From: Galeruca laticollis
Lineage: Eukaryota > Arthropoda > Insecta > Coleoptera > Chrysomelidae
Direction of reading: 5' to 3'
Length of the DNA: 64,000 nt
Assembly: GCA_963921935.1 (NCBI GenBank)
Contig: OY998179.1
Location: forward strand, 62,292,222 to 62,356,221
Shown: positions 35,251-46,175 of the stretch, in pieces
How the letters are laid out: the number at the start of each line of letters is the position of its first letter
How positions within the stretch are numbered: position 1 is the first letter of the stretch
Program-made: the position numbers and the translations under genes
The notes under the pieces: generated by a model
What the model was told of the DNA's origin: nothing
Databases searched by the model: none
Seen by the model: the letters and a program-made list of their open reading frames with translations, nothing else

Positions 35251-35640
35251 TTAAAAAAGAAATTGTCTATATAGGGTGTTTTTAGAATTTGTGTCATATC
35301 TCGTGTTTATTACACAAGCGTTTCTTAGCATGTCTGGGGTGATTTCGTTTACGGAATTGATTATTGCTTCCTTCAGATCTTCAATACTATGATTTAAATT
35401 ATTTTCGTGAACTTTCTCCTTCACGTTGACCCATAAAAATTCGAGAATGGGTAAATCAGCTGATCGATGCGGAACGAATATTAGTCCATACCGTCCCATC
35501 CATTGTTCAGGAAAAATTTTATCTAGTCATCGTCTTATCAACAAAGTCGAATGAGACGAACAACGAACATGCTGAAAATACATTTCACGCCTTTGTTACA
35601 AGGGTATGCCATCTAATTTAGGTATTAAAAAGTGTTCAGC
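35251..35640 (-). pseudogene. Mariner-like transposase C-terminal part with 3' terminus
   Basis: Minus strand: a degenerate MYFQH region (about 35,585), then LDKIFPEQWMGRYG, PHRSADLPILEFLWVNVKEK (about 35,460, corresponding to the PPRSPDLTPLDFFLW box that holds the third acidic residue; here L-x-F), and SIEDLKEAIINSVNEITPDML. The frame stops at 35,251, inside TATAGGGTGTTTTTAG (about 35,267), a mariner-type terminus. It fits as the missing C-terminal half of the fragment at 39,050-39,760 on the same strand. Confidence 0.75.
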
Positions 35641-35658
35641 AAATCCAAATATAATTAG

Positions 35659-35828
35659 TGTTTCAAATGAAACTTACAGTTTCTAGATAATTCCACAATA
35701 TATTTAAAAATTGTTAAAAATTCGAAGAAAGTGACAATTGTGTCGATATCAAATATTTGACGATTATTTTTAACAATTGTTAAATATATTGTGGAGTTAT
35801 CTAGAAACTGTAAGTTTCATTTAAAACG
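35659..35828. repeat. Fold-back of the PLE family A terminus
   Basis: The left arm (from GTGTTTCAAATGAAACTTACAG at 35,659) and right arm (to CTGTAAGTTTCATTTAAAAC at about 35,827) are reverse complements for roughly 60 bp. Both match the outermost 3' sequence of PLE family A at 14,163 and 57,001 (AATTCCACAATATA motif). The middle keeps a damaged hammerhead (GACAATTGTGTCGATATC). Confidence 0.8.
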
Positions 35829-36960
35829 CGAATATGAGTACAGGTTTGCGAATTAATTTTGGCAGTTGACGATGCACAAGAAAGCCATACAACTTGGCAA
35901 CGTTGTAAACGCAGTTACCGGGAAGAGCAGGCGACGTACATTCTGCATGCAAAGTTTTGAAGATTGTGAGGCTGCTAATATGTACGAGGGTGTTACCCAT
36001 AATAAATTGTGGCACATGAATAATGCTATATAAAATCGAGTTTACAAAACAATATAACATTAATGTGTTCTTTATTATTAATTGAATGAATCAGGAAATA
36101 AAAATTATCATATTTTTCTAAGAAAATTTGGTTTTCGTTGTACAGACATAATTATTTATTACTTCAAAAACCATACGGGGAATTCTATAATAGATTCCAA
36201 GAAACATAAACTTTCAACTTTACTTCAAATTAATGTCTTTTAAGTGGCCCCTTCTAATATTCGTCATTGCCGTTCATTTGTATATAAATTGGCTGATTTT
36301 GTAGATAAAGCGTACAATATGATAAGGATTGTTAAGCGACTTTCTAAATTTAACAATGGCCAACAATTTCTCCTATCTGATCGTAGTAATAGTTAATGAC
36401 ATACCTACCTGTTGAGCTTCCTAAAATTGTTATTCTTAATAATATGTAGTAGATAATAAGGTAAAAATTCGGGTTTATACATAAAATTTGTAAAACAAAT
36501 TGGGGGAATCGCCTGTAGAGATGGTCTAATAAGTATACTAATGATAAATATAAAATATCAAAGCTTTTTGTGATAGATATTTCTACTTTCATATGTAAAT
36601 TTTTGGGGTTTTCGCCTGACAAAACAAAGGAATCTTGGTTCTGGGTGCCGTCAATTTTTGTTTATTTAGAACTATGTTTAGATGTGCTACAAATATTATA
36701 TTACTCTAGTGGAATTTGTCTCTAATATCTACAATTTTATAACATCTATTTACATTTTTACGTTTGTTGCGTTTAATGTATTCAGTCATGCCACCTACAA
36801 ACACTTTGATGAAAAATATGTTTTAAATGTACAGGGATCATCAACACGAAAATAATGATGTTCATCTACAAATGATTCTCCAAAATCACTTTCTATATCA
36901 ACTTCATCATCCTCGCTATCTCCGTCTTCGGCCAAATTAATATTATCTACAACAGTATCT
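35829..36960. other. No recognised gene
   Basis: Short frames on both strands without recognisable motifs. At 36,895-36,960 the minus strand is acidic (Asp/Glu-rich) and could be the very end of the adjacent Tc1-like transposase, past its stop. Confidence 0.4.
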
Positions 36961-36968
36961 AAAAGTGG

Positions 36969-38931
36969 TTAATTGTTCATAAATTCATCTTCAAACTTTT
37001 TAACATGGTCACATCTAACTTTCCAATCATTTGCAGAAAATGTGTGGAAAAATTTATTACAGAATTCTTTAACCTTTGTAAAATTGGAGGTAATATTTCG
37101 TTTGGCAAAATATCCTTCAAGTGCCACCCAAGCACTTCCGACCGGATTTAAGTCCGGGTGATAATGGGGTAGCCTTGAAACTTGCAAACCATGTCGAATG
37201 AACAGATCATCAATTTTATGAGTTTTATATTGCAATTTGTACATTTTTGCAACGCTATGAAGATCCGATTTCAACATTTGTTCCCTGTCATATATGTTTC
37301 TTTCAGAGAGCCAGCTTTTTAATTGTTGTTTAGTCCAAGCAGTCTTAGGTAATTTTTCATTAAGACCATTGTGGTGAGGGGCGTTATCAATTACCACAAC
37401 AGCGTTTTTTGGTAGGTTTGGAATAAGTTTCTCTTGTACCCACTTCTCATAATCTTCGTACGCCATTTCATTACGATGATCTGCTGTTTTTGACTGGGAG
37501 TTCCACATAATACCAGCATTAGGTACAAAACCATTTTCATTTCCTGCATGCACAATGATGAGCCTATTACGTTTTGAGACGGGTTTTCTTAATCCTCCGT
37601 TACTCTTGTCGTTACATCCTTTAAGGTGCGAGTGACGTGAAAGAATGTATGTTTCAGCCATATAAATGATAGGTTTGTTCTGTTCTCTGCACGATTTCTT
37701 AAATATAGTAGGCGCAAATGTCTGATTTCGTGACGTTCCATTAACAAATTTTTGTTGATTTCCATGTTGGTTCAATGAAAACCCAAAGAATATATTTGTT
37801 TCCGCATGTTTGCGACTTCCTGCGAAGCCATAACTATCTGCAAAGGTTTTTGGTGTACATTTCTTAACGTAGGTACTTTTCTCTCGGACATGTGATAAGT
37901 TATTACGCGCATTCTAAGAACAGTTTTGTCGAATTGATCCATACGAATACTGGACGTTCTTTGTTTTTAAGTAGGCAAATCAGTGTCAGCATACCTTACT
38001 GCCAGAGTTTCTTTTTTCATACGGGAAAGCGTTCTTTGGATAACTTTCGTAGCAGTAGAAACTCGTTCAATGACCTAACAATAAAATAAGTCGTTATAAA
38101 TGTTGTATTAAGAGTTAATTTTTATGCAAATAGAATTAGGAAGTAGTTGAATTTGTTTTCAGTGACCTTTCTTTGAAATAAAAAATTTTGTCGTGGTTCT
38201 CGGCCATTTAAAAGAAATATAAAATTAAAAAATACTTTATTACGTTTCAGTTCATTATATATTTTAAACGATCTTCAGATTTTAGTTCAAACATATTTTA
38301 ATATGACCAAACCGCAATTGTAACTGAAATCGGAAGATGGTTCATAACAAATAATAAAACCGAAACGTAATATAAATAGGTATGAAATGAGTATAATCAT
38401 TATAATTATAAGCTAAAAAACCTATTACATTTAAATAGGTATCTTACACAAAATAAACATGTGCCCTTCTATATACTCCTGTAAACAGAAACAGAATAGG
38501 TATTTATGCAACAAGTGCATAACGTGGTGCTTCCTTTCACGAATGGAAAATCTGCCGCAGGCATGCAAAAACCAAAAATGTCTCATTTAGGTAGCTCTAA
38601 ATGGACTGAACATGGTGTCAATTTGTTTGTCATGATGACATAACGGTGCATAAAATACGTTGTCTCACCCTAATGTCACTTTCTTAAATCGGGTAACAAA
38701 TAAATATTTTATGTACGAATATCGATTTAAAAAATTTACTGTCGAGTGTAAATTTGTTAAATAATTACTTTGGTTTAAAAATTTTATTGCAATAATTAAA
38801 ACTTACCTTTGTTAATGGAATCGTTGACTTGCCATTAATTGCCTCTTCGGTCATGAAATTTAAAACGTTCATAATTTTTCCACGACACTGCTCACTCAAC
38901 TTTTTATGAACAACTTTACTTTCTGGAGTCG
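36969..38931 (-). pseudogene. Tc1/IS630-like (DDE_3) transposase with one intron, catalytic residues replaced
   Basis: Exon 1 (38,931 to about 38,805) starts MATPESKVVHKKLSEQ and ends IPLTK at a GTAAG donor. A ~730-bp intron ends in TTATTGTTAG at 38,074. Exon 2 reads VIERVSTATKVIQRTLSRMKKE (helix-turn-helix part), then IRMDQFDKTVLRMRVI, KVPTL, and from 37,775 an open 268-codon frame with the DDE domain. YMAETYI (about 37,660) replaces the usual D-E-T box, AVVVIDNAPHHN (about 37,395) keeps the second Asp, and HPDLNPVGSAW (about 37,140) replaces the usual NPIE. So two of the three acidic residues are gone. There is also one stop at about 37,965 and a frameshift near 37,690. The family is widespread in insects. 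Confidence 0.85.
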
Positions 38932-39049
38932 CCATAACAAGTTAGTATTGCACAACTCCGGTAATCACACTTTTCTCTGAACTGTACTGTCAAAATTAAG
39001 CTTACGAATTCTGCCAGCGAAGTGAGCTCTTGCAATCCGCATATGTCTT

Positions 39050-39760
39050 TGCTACGGCGCATCGGACGTTGCCAAACTTTTGACGGCCGACATTAATTTG
39101 CCAACCTGTAGATTACACGAAGTGAGGGTTGAGACAATTAAGTTCACCAAATATGATTCCTGATTCAACGCATCTTCCAGAAAATAAGGTCCGATTATTC
39201 GATCTGGTAAAAAAACACGACAAACATCTATCTTTTTAGAAAATTGACCAATTCGAAAAATTATGTAATGAGAATTATTACCAGTCCAATACTGACAGTT
39301 TTGGGATGAAACAGTTTCATTTGCCGTGAACATTGATTCATCAGAAAATAAAATACTGTAGTGAAATTCTCATTCATAAATTTTTCACCAACCATTCCAC
39401 AAAAGTCAAGCCTTGTGTCATAATCACAATCTTGCGAAGTATGATGAAATTTCGGTTTAAATAGATGAATTTTGTTTAGCTTGAATATTTTCTATAAGGG
39501 GCTCTTGCTAAAACCAACTTCTGTTGCTCTCTTTCGTAAACCCAACTTGGGATTTTCTCATACCGAATCCATAGCTAAGGCAGTGGCTGCATCATCGTCA
39601 TCATTAAGTGTCTTTTTCGATTTCTTTCTGCCTCAAACAGATCTTGTCTCATCGAATATCTTTATTAATTTTTTAATCCATTCCGCGTAACTGGTACATC
39701 CGGATATTTTTCTTGATTGAATGACGTAAAACTCTATAGTTATCATAGTTCACATGAATA
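39050..39760 (-). pseudogene. Mariner-like transposase N-terminal and first catalytic part
   Basis: Minus strand from about 39,730: AEWIKKLIKIFDETRSV (helix-turn-helix), then ENPKLGLRKRATEVGFSKSPL and KIHLFKPKFHHT. A fragment then reads MFTANETVSSQNCQYWTG (about 39,330), where the catalytic box FSDESMF should be, and IIGPYFLEDALNQESYL near 39,150. Stops and one frameshift break it. The sequence that should follow, FLIPKLDGIPL onward, is found 3.4 kb away at 35,640-35,251 on the same strand, so the gene appears split by inserted DNA. Confidence 0.75.
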
Positions 39761-40547
39761 ATATAATCATATATCTCTAACCAATCACAAATTTTTACCA
39801 AAACTCTTCACAATTTCTTTTATTAACACGTTTTATTTATTTTTCACTTGCATAATGAAGATTTTTAGAATTAGATTCACAATTTTGCTTTTACATACCA
39901 AACAATGATTTTCAATTATTATACTGAGTAATTTTCAAAAATTTGTAATAGTTGCTTGGAGCTGAGACGCTTCATCTTTTCCCAAATTTAAAAAATCATA
40001 GTGTGAAATACCGATTGGCCGATGTGTTCATCTCTTCTTGGATAGTTTCTATGGAATTAAGGCTAAGAAAACAAAATCCTTCTAACCAGGTAGTTTTCAA
40101 ACAAATATTGAAAATATTTTATGACCGAGGAGGTAATCCCATAACATTATAAATCAGTGACGGAGATCTTCTAAAAAAAACGTTCAGCAATATTTGTAAC
40201 AAAATCAAATATTTACATTACTCCCTAGAATTTAAAGAAATAACAATTTATTCCAATTATTGTCTTAAGTTTTCTAGACATTTCAATCAACAAAAATAAG
40301 GTACGTACAGGTAGAAAATATTTACCAATTCAAGATCAATTTAAGTAGCCCTCAACTTTCTTAGAAAGGATTAAGATTTCCAATCGGCTGAAAGTGTTAT
40401 GTAAATTGTAAATTATTTTTGTTAAGATTTACATTTCTGTTTGTCCTCTGATTGTATCAAGCAGAATTGCCATTTCTGTAATAATAGGCGATATTGATCA
40501 AGTGAATTTATGCAATAAAAATTGCACAAACGTCTAAATACACTTCT
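39761..40547. other. No recognised gene
   Basis: AT-rich, with short frames only. It may include the 5' flank of the Tc1-like element that begins near 40,548. Confidence 0.4.
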
Positions 40548-40691
40548 GTGAAATCAAAGTGCAGTTTAACCGGGCATATGAAAGCTTTAGTGTTAAATGT
40601 ACATGACGCTTTTATACATGAATGCTTCAATAGTACTGTTCGGAGTATAGTTTCTAAATGCTTAACTATGACCGGAGTTGGAGAAGCAACC
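40548..40691 (+). pseudogene. N-terminal piece of a second Tc1-like transposase
   Basis: KALVLNVHDAFIHECFNS and TMTGVGEATIYK match the N-terminal helix-turn-helix of the family at 38,931 (the TGVSxxTI box). The frame runs straight into (TA)n at about 40,692. The rest of the protein resumes at 43,942 after a Penelope-like element. Confidence 0.65.
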
Positions 40692-40792
<101 letters not shown>

Positions 40793-40853
40793 TGGGGATA
40801 ACGGGGATTTCAGTCCAAGGAATCAACGCCAAGATCTTTTATTTACAAAATGC

Positions 40854-40893
40854 CGCCAAGCTTTCGTGTCCTTTTGACACTTCTTCAGGGCAC
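40854..40893 (-). ncRNA. Hammerhead ribozyme motif, PLE family C
   Basis: Minus-strand order: stem I GTGCC (40,893-40,889), CTGAAGA (40,888-40,882), one unpaired A, stem II GTGTC/GACAC (perfect, 5 bp) with loop AAAAG, GAAA (40,865-40,862), GCTT, then GGCG (40,857-40,854), which pairs with the end of GTGCC (three Watson-Crick pairs and one G-U). The order and spacing match the family B motif. Confidence 0.75.
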
Positions 40894-41327
40894 TATAATA
40901 CATATACAAATATAAATATGATTTAAAAATAGAGAAATAAATATGAGTACTTACATGTAAAATATTTTAAGTAAATTCAATATAAATAATCATTAAAAAA
41001 TTTGTAAATGTAAAAATAAATATAATTATAATATACTTGATGTCATATTTCACATAAGACAAATCGATACATAATTTGTTTGTTCGTTACTTAGTTATTT
41101 TAATTTTTTTAGGTTACTTTATAATTATTTAATGAAGTTTGAATTTGAGGTTAGGTTATAACCTTATAAAATGACTTTGACAGATAATTTGTTTTTGACG
41201 TTAATAGAAAAGGAAATAAGGTTAGATTATAACCTGTGAAAATGACTTTGACAAATAATTTCTTATATTTTGACTTTAATAGAAGTGAATTTAATTTTTA
41301 TGAAATAATCATATAAATAATGAAAAA

Positions 41328-43787
41328 TTATCTATTTTGTTCAATATTCAAAAGGTAGCTATAAATATTACTAAGATTTTCAATGTCACTTTTCTTATTC
41401 ATACTATTATTTGCCTTGTTGATTTCAACCATTTCAAGAAAATATCTTTTAGACATATTTTGTTCAGTATGTAGAACTTTAGCTTCATTAAATAACATTT
41501 TATGGCCTGTTTCGATGGAATGCTGTGTTAATGCACATGATTTTTTGTTAAGTTTTATATCACTTTTATGAGATGTGATGCGATTAGTCAAATTTCTAGA
41601 GCTGGTACCGATGTAGTTAAGATCACAGTCATTGCATTTTATTTCATAGACTACATTTGATTTTTTTAAGTCAGGTGTAGAAACTTTCAATTTACTATTT
41701 AAATTTCCAATCGTTTTTATATTTTTCTGTGTTATCTTTATATTAGTTTCATTTTTGAAAAGTTTTATTATGTTCTTTGATAAATTTTCAATATTTGGAA
41801 TTGATAGGTAATTAATATTTTCTACATTTGTATTCCTATCTGTTTCATTGCTAGAGATATTATCATGAATAGTTCTATCAGAAATATTGTTGAAAAGAAT
41901 TCTATTTAGAAGTGATTTAGGATAAGAATTTTCTAATAAGATATCACGTAAAATTCTTAAATTTTTTTGTTTTAAAGAAGGGTGAACTAGTTTTTCAATT
42001 CTATTTTTTAAACAAATAATGAGATTAATTTTCATTTTCTTTGTATGAAAAGAATGATAGTTTATATACCTTCCTGAATTTGTTGGTTTTATATACCAAT
42101 CGGTAATCAAAGTGTTATCGTTTTTACGGATTATTTTAGTGTCTAAAAATGGAATGCTATTATTTTTTTCAAATTCAACTGTAAATTGTAAATTTTCGTT
42201 ATAACTATTTACTTTTTCTAATATTTCATCTGATTTATTAACTGGTATAGCACAAATTATGTCATCAACAAATTTTTTTAAAAATGGTATATTAAATGAT
42301 AGTTTTGGGAGAATATCTTCAAGAAGATCATCCATTACATATTGTGCTATTATTGGAGAAATAGTAGCTCCCATTGGTGTGCCAAGAATTTGTTTATAGT
42401 AACATCCTTGAAATGAAAAATAACTTGAGTTAAATATAAAGTCGATTATTGATAAGAATTTATTTTGTGGAATGTTACAATAATCTTTAATTTTATTCCA
42501 TCTCTTGATGATACTATTCGTTACTAATTTTATAGGAATATTACTGAATAAGGATACAACATCTAGACTGATTAATATGTAATCTGGTGGAAGTTGTTTT
42601 TCATTTATGAATGAAGAAAAATCAAATGAATCTTTGATATAAAAATTATTTTCAAAGTTATATGCGTTGGTTAGAATATCGGTTATCATTTTTGCTATTT
42701 TACTGTTTGGTGCATTAATTGAAGAAATAATAGGTCTGAGTTTCATTGTGGGTTTGTGAATTTTAGGTAGGCCATAATATTTAGGTGATACTGAACTGTA
42801 TATCATATATTTTTTAGCTTCTTCTTTATTGATCATTTTTAATTTTTTTAAATCTGATATCAAATTATTAGCTTTTTGTTGTATAGTTACAGTAGGATCT
42901 CTATTAAGTTTGATATATGAGTTAGGGTCATTGAGAATATCATAAGATTTTTCAAGATATTCTTCTTTATTCATAATTACTGTGATATTACCTTTGTCTG
43001 ATTTTGTTAGAATAAGATTTGGATTGGTTTTAAAAAAAGTTTTAGTTTTTTGGTATATAGAGTTCAAAAAATGATTATTGTTAAGAGGTTTTTGGAAAAA
43101 ATTAGTAATCATGTTAGTTATTTTTGCTCGGAAAATATTTTTCTTTTCATGATTGAACCCAGTGATTAGGCATTCTATATCAGATAGTAATTTAGCAATT
43201 GATATGTCTTTTGTAGTTGGTGGTAAGCTGAATTTATAACCTAGGGCAAGGAAATGTTTAATGTCTTCTGGTATATCAATATTAGTGAGATTTTTTAACC
43301 AGTTTTCATTTATTTTGATTTCTTCATATGAACATAGTTTTAATCGTTTTATTTTGTTAATATTCTTTATTTTGATTTCATTGAAAATCTTATTGTAATA
43401 AGTTTTTTGTCTTTTTGTATATTCTAGCCAAATATTTTCTGATATGGTTTGTTCGAGAGAATTTGTTAATTTCAACAAATAAGTTTCTAAATTTTTTAAG
43501 TCATTGTGAGTAATTTTAATTTCTAAATTCAGAATTTTCTTAGTTAATTTTTCATTAAATGTGTGAATTTCTTGAGTATTATTATTGTTATTTGATTCGA
43601 TTAGAATGTTCAAATTTTTTGTATTGTTTGTTATATGTGAAGGTATGATACCATTTCGTCTACATTCTAGTAGAAAGATTCTTCTGTTCCGGTATGTAGC
43701 TAATTTTTTGTTGATGTTACTCCATTCTTTGATTTTTTTGGTACAATCTTGACCATATATGGATCGAATGTCTTCATAGAACCCCAT
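41328..43787 (-). CDS. Penelope-like element family C polyprotein, intact 819-codon ORF
   Basis: The start at 43,787 (MGFYEDIRSIY) is the first in-frame ATG after a hairpin leader. The N-terminal 280 residues are Asn/Lys-rich, with an ECRRNGIIPSHI block. The RT follows: ILTKSDKGNITVIMNKEEYL (about residue 260), KYYGLPKIHKP, LISLDVVSLFSNIP (motif A with catalytic Asp), LGTPMGATISPIIAQYVMDD (motif B) and KKFVDDIICAIP (motif C, the two catalytic Asp), then a long thumb. The C-terminus is a GIY-YIG endonuclease: VVYEIKCNDCDLNYIGTSSR, RITSHKSD. RT and endonuclease are thus joined in one frame as in other PLEs. No stop or frameshift is seen over 2.46 kb, which suggests a recent, possibly functional copy. 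Confidence 0.93.
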   Translation of the reverse strand: MGFYEDIRSIYGQDCTKKIKEWSNINKKLATYRNRRIFLLECRRNGIIPSHITNNTKNLNILIESNNNNNTQEIHTFNEKLTKKILNLEIKITHNDLKNLETYLLKLTNSLEQTISENIWLEYTKRQKTYYNKIFNEIKIKNINKIKRLKLCSYEEIKINENWLKNLTNIDIPEDIKHFLALGYKFSLPPTTKDISIAKLLSDIECLITGFNHEKKNIFRAKITNMITNFFQKPLNNNHFLNSIYQKTKTFFKTNPNLILTKSDKGNITVIMNKEEYLEKSYDILNDPNSYIKLNRDPTVTIQQKANNLISDLKKLKMINKEEAKKYMIYSSVSPKYYGLPKIHKPTMKLRPIISSINAPNSKIAKMITDILTNAYNFENNFYIKDSFDFSSFINEKQLPPDYILISLDVVSLFSNIPIKLVTNSIIKRWNKIKDYCNIPQNKFLSIIDFIFNSSYFSFQGCYYKQILGTPMGATISPIIAQYVMDDLLEDILPKLSFNIPFLKKFVDDIICAIPVNKSDEILEKVNSYNENLQFTVEFEKNNSIPFLDTKIIRKNDNTLITDWYIKPTNSGRYINYHSFHTKKMKINLIICLKNRIEKLVHPSLKQKNLRILRDILLENSYPKSLLNRILFNNISDRTIHDNISSNETDRNTNVENINYLSIPNIENLSKNIIKLFKNETNIKITQKNIKTIGNLNSKLKVSTPDLKKSNVVYEIKCNDCDLNYIGTSSRNLTNRITSHKSDIKLNKKSCALTQHSIETGHKMLFNEAKVLHTEQNMSKRYFLEMVEINKANNSMNKKSDIENLSNIYSYLLNIEQNR

Positions 43788-43796
43788 TGTGTAATG

Positions 43797-43883
43797 AAAA
43801 AATTTTTTTTATATAACGACTGAAAAATGCTATATAGGTTATCCCCACCTATATAGTATTTTTCAGTCGTTATATAAAAAAAA

Positions 43884-43890
<7 letters not shown>
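43797..43890. repeat. 43-bp-arm hairpin in the PLE family C leader
   Basis: The left arm (AAAAAATTTTTTTTATATAA, then CGACTGAAAAATGCTATATAGG) and right arm (CCTATATAGTATTTTTCAGTCG onward) pair almost perfectly around a 9-nt loop, TTATCCCCA. The ORF start codon lies 10 bp away. GTTATCCCCACCTATA in the loop and arm is the reverse complement of the element's other outer end at 40,788-40,803. Confidence 0.9.

Positions 43891-43941
<51 letters not shown>
43891..43941. repeat. (TA)n microsatellite at the 5' end of PLE family C
   Basis: About 50 bp of TA dinucleotides between the hairpin and the resumed transposase sequence. Confidence 0.95.
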
Positions 43942-43943
<2 letters not shown>

Positions 43944-44970
43944 CTTGAACCAACGAAATTACTGTAGGACCTGAAATTTCAACTAGGAGAATACCAATTC
44001 AAATAGACGGTACTATGAAACAACTGATTCGAAGGAAAGTGCATTCATTGTATTTACAAAAAAAGGTACCTACTTTGGATACATTTTTAGTAGACACTTA
44101 TGGAGACGAAACTTTGCTAAATATTAAATGAGATGAATTATGGAAAACTTTACATGAACTAGATTTTTTTTGGGAGAAGAACTATAAAAAATGTGCGCTC
44201 ATAGAGTAAGGAGAAGGCAATATTTAGGGGAAATTAGAAAGTTAGGGAGAACAGATGGAAATATTTTCAATTTGGATGAAACATGGATAAATGAAGGACA
44301 TTTTGTAACCAAATTTGGCAAGATAAACTGGTTATAAATGCTCGTTAGGCATTTATAGTAGGTTTGTCTAAAATTCTACGAAAGACTACAATGAAGAAAT
44401 GACTGCTGATGTTTTTGAGGAATATTACAGTCGATTGATAGATATATAACCGACCAATTCTGTAATAGTTATGGACAATGCAAGTAACCATTCAAGATTG
44501 AAGGAACCGTTACCTAACACTAAATGGAAAAACAAGATCTCTCAGACTGGCTAATAACCAAAGAAATAGTAGCAGACGAAGGATTACTCAAAAAAAGCTA
44601 TCGCATTGAAGTAAACAATATTCACCAAAATTAGTACAGCATGATTGAAATAGCAAAAGAACATGAAGTTAAAGTGTTGCGGTTGCCACCTTATTGCTGT
44701 GAACTCCATTGAACTAATCTGGGCTGAAGTGAAGAGATGTGTCGCGAAAAACAACATTCAAACTTCAAGTCTGCTTTTAACTGTCTCCATATTAAAACAT
44801 TTCACCGGACAATTGGCAAAACGCTATAAGATATGTCATAGCAGAAGAAGGAAAATTCTGGAAAATTGAATGTTATTACAGGAAATAGTAGAATCAATAA
44901 TTATTTTGTGGGAAATCAGGAAACTGATGATTATGACTCCTTATCGGGAGAAAACGACTTATTTATTTAG
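43942..44970 (+). pseudogene. Remainder of the second Tc1-like transposase
   Basis: Reading across frames: MKQLIRRKVHSLYLQKKVPTL (about 44,008), DELWKTLHELDFFW, then IFNLDETWINEGH (about 44,268, first catalytic Asp present), VIVMDNASNHSRLKEPLPN (about 44,466, second Asp present) and NSIELIWAEVKRCVAKNN (about 44,700, with the Glu kept). It ends with an acidic tail at about 44,960. Stops are frequent, so it is dead, but unlike the copy at 37 kb it retains all three acidic positions. Its N-terminal piece lies at 40,548-40,691, on the far side of the PLE. Confidence 0.8.
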
Positions 44971-46062
44971 GTCTGTAGTTCTACATTTATATTAATTATA
45001 ATGAGTTTATATAACGCTATAGTACCCTAAATATAAACAAACAAATTTATATGGAATGATCCCTTATTACCAAACACGAAATATGAGTTTTTATGAGAAC
45101 ATTTTTTTCTTGCAAATATTTTCTTTTTAGTAATGTAATATATATTAATCAATTTCAAGGGAATGTCCTAACCTAATATCTAATATACTATTTTTATAAA
45201 AATAAACGTGGCTACTTAATATTAACAGTTTACTATTTTTCATAATAAAGTAATTTCGCATTCCCCGTCTCTGAGTTATAGAATTATTGGTTAATGCCTT
45301 AGGGATTGCTCAATTACATATGATAATTTTCGGGGTGGTCATACTAAAATCTAACGAAAATTCTGATAAGAAATTATCAATATTTACTTTTTTCTGCTTT
45401 GAACAATCCTTTGCCATAAAAACTGCGTTATCATGCAATTTCAAATGAACTATAGTCAATAACAAATATTTCTGAAATTGATTCTAATATTTCCGTGGAT
45501 ATGGAATAACTGGTTCATTTTGATTGTACCAATCTATAGAACAATCTCAATATAACTGAATAGGTAACAGTAGCAAACTATCAATATTGACGAAGGAATC
45601 AATTATTTCAATATCGATTCCAATCTTTACTCAGATAAGTTCAATTGAAATCGACTTTTCTATTTAGAGTAAATTAAACTTTGGAAAATTACCAATTTGT
45701 ATACTAATGAAAAACAAACAACAAACTATCCAAACAGCGGATTTGTGGTTAATTTGATTGAATAGGTGAGAAAGGAAGTGAATGATGAAAATTTACTGTA
45801 TTCTAAAATGAATGGACCGTGAAAATTATCTTTGATAAATGTTTGTTGTTTGGTATTAAATGGGGTCACTTTTTTTATTAATTTGCTTGATTCGTTTTTT
45901 ATTGCTGAATAGTTTTCACAATTTTCGTAGACCAAGTGTTTCGCCAATGGGTTTTGCTGCAATATTTGTAAGAACATACGGAAAATATGGAATTCACGAC
46001 TTTCTATTATTACTCAATTTAGCGAATTGGTTTATTGATGTTTACTTTTTTAAATTAAATTA
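44971..46062. other. No recognised gene
   Basis: Overlapping frames on both strands at 45,726-46,063 show no motif I recognise. The rest is AT-rich with nothing identifiable. Confidence 0.35.
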
Positions 46063-46175
46063 ACTTTTGAAAATTCCAAAAAATTGATAATTGTTTCGAT
46101 ATTTCCATCATCGTCAGAATGACAGGAGTTACATTTCATGTGCTAGACTAAGAAGTGACCTACCTTGTGAATGAA
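46063..46175 (-). mobile_element. PLE family A 3' UTR fragment with hammerhead motif
   Basis: This matches 14,220-14,350 and 57,050-57,190. On the minus strand, 46,120-46,083 contains ATT, CTGACGA, T, GAT..ATC, GAAA, CAATTA, TC, AAT, so the hammerhead core is retained and stem III carries one change. No coding part is attached. Confidence 0.75.

Noticed and set aside
35881..39078. Inverted pair AACTTGGCAACGT / ACGTTGCCAAACTT as definite transposon ends
   Set aside because: The match is short and imperfect and no TA duplication is visible on the right, so it is mentioned only as a possibility.
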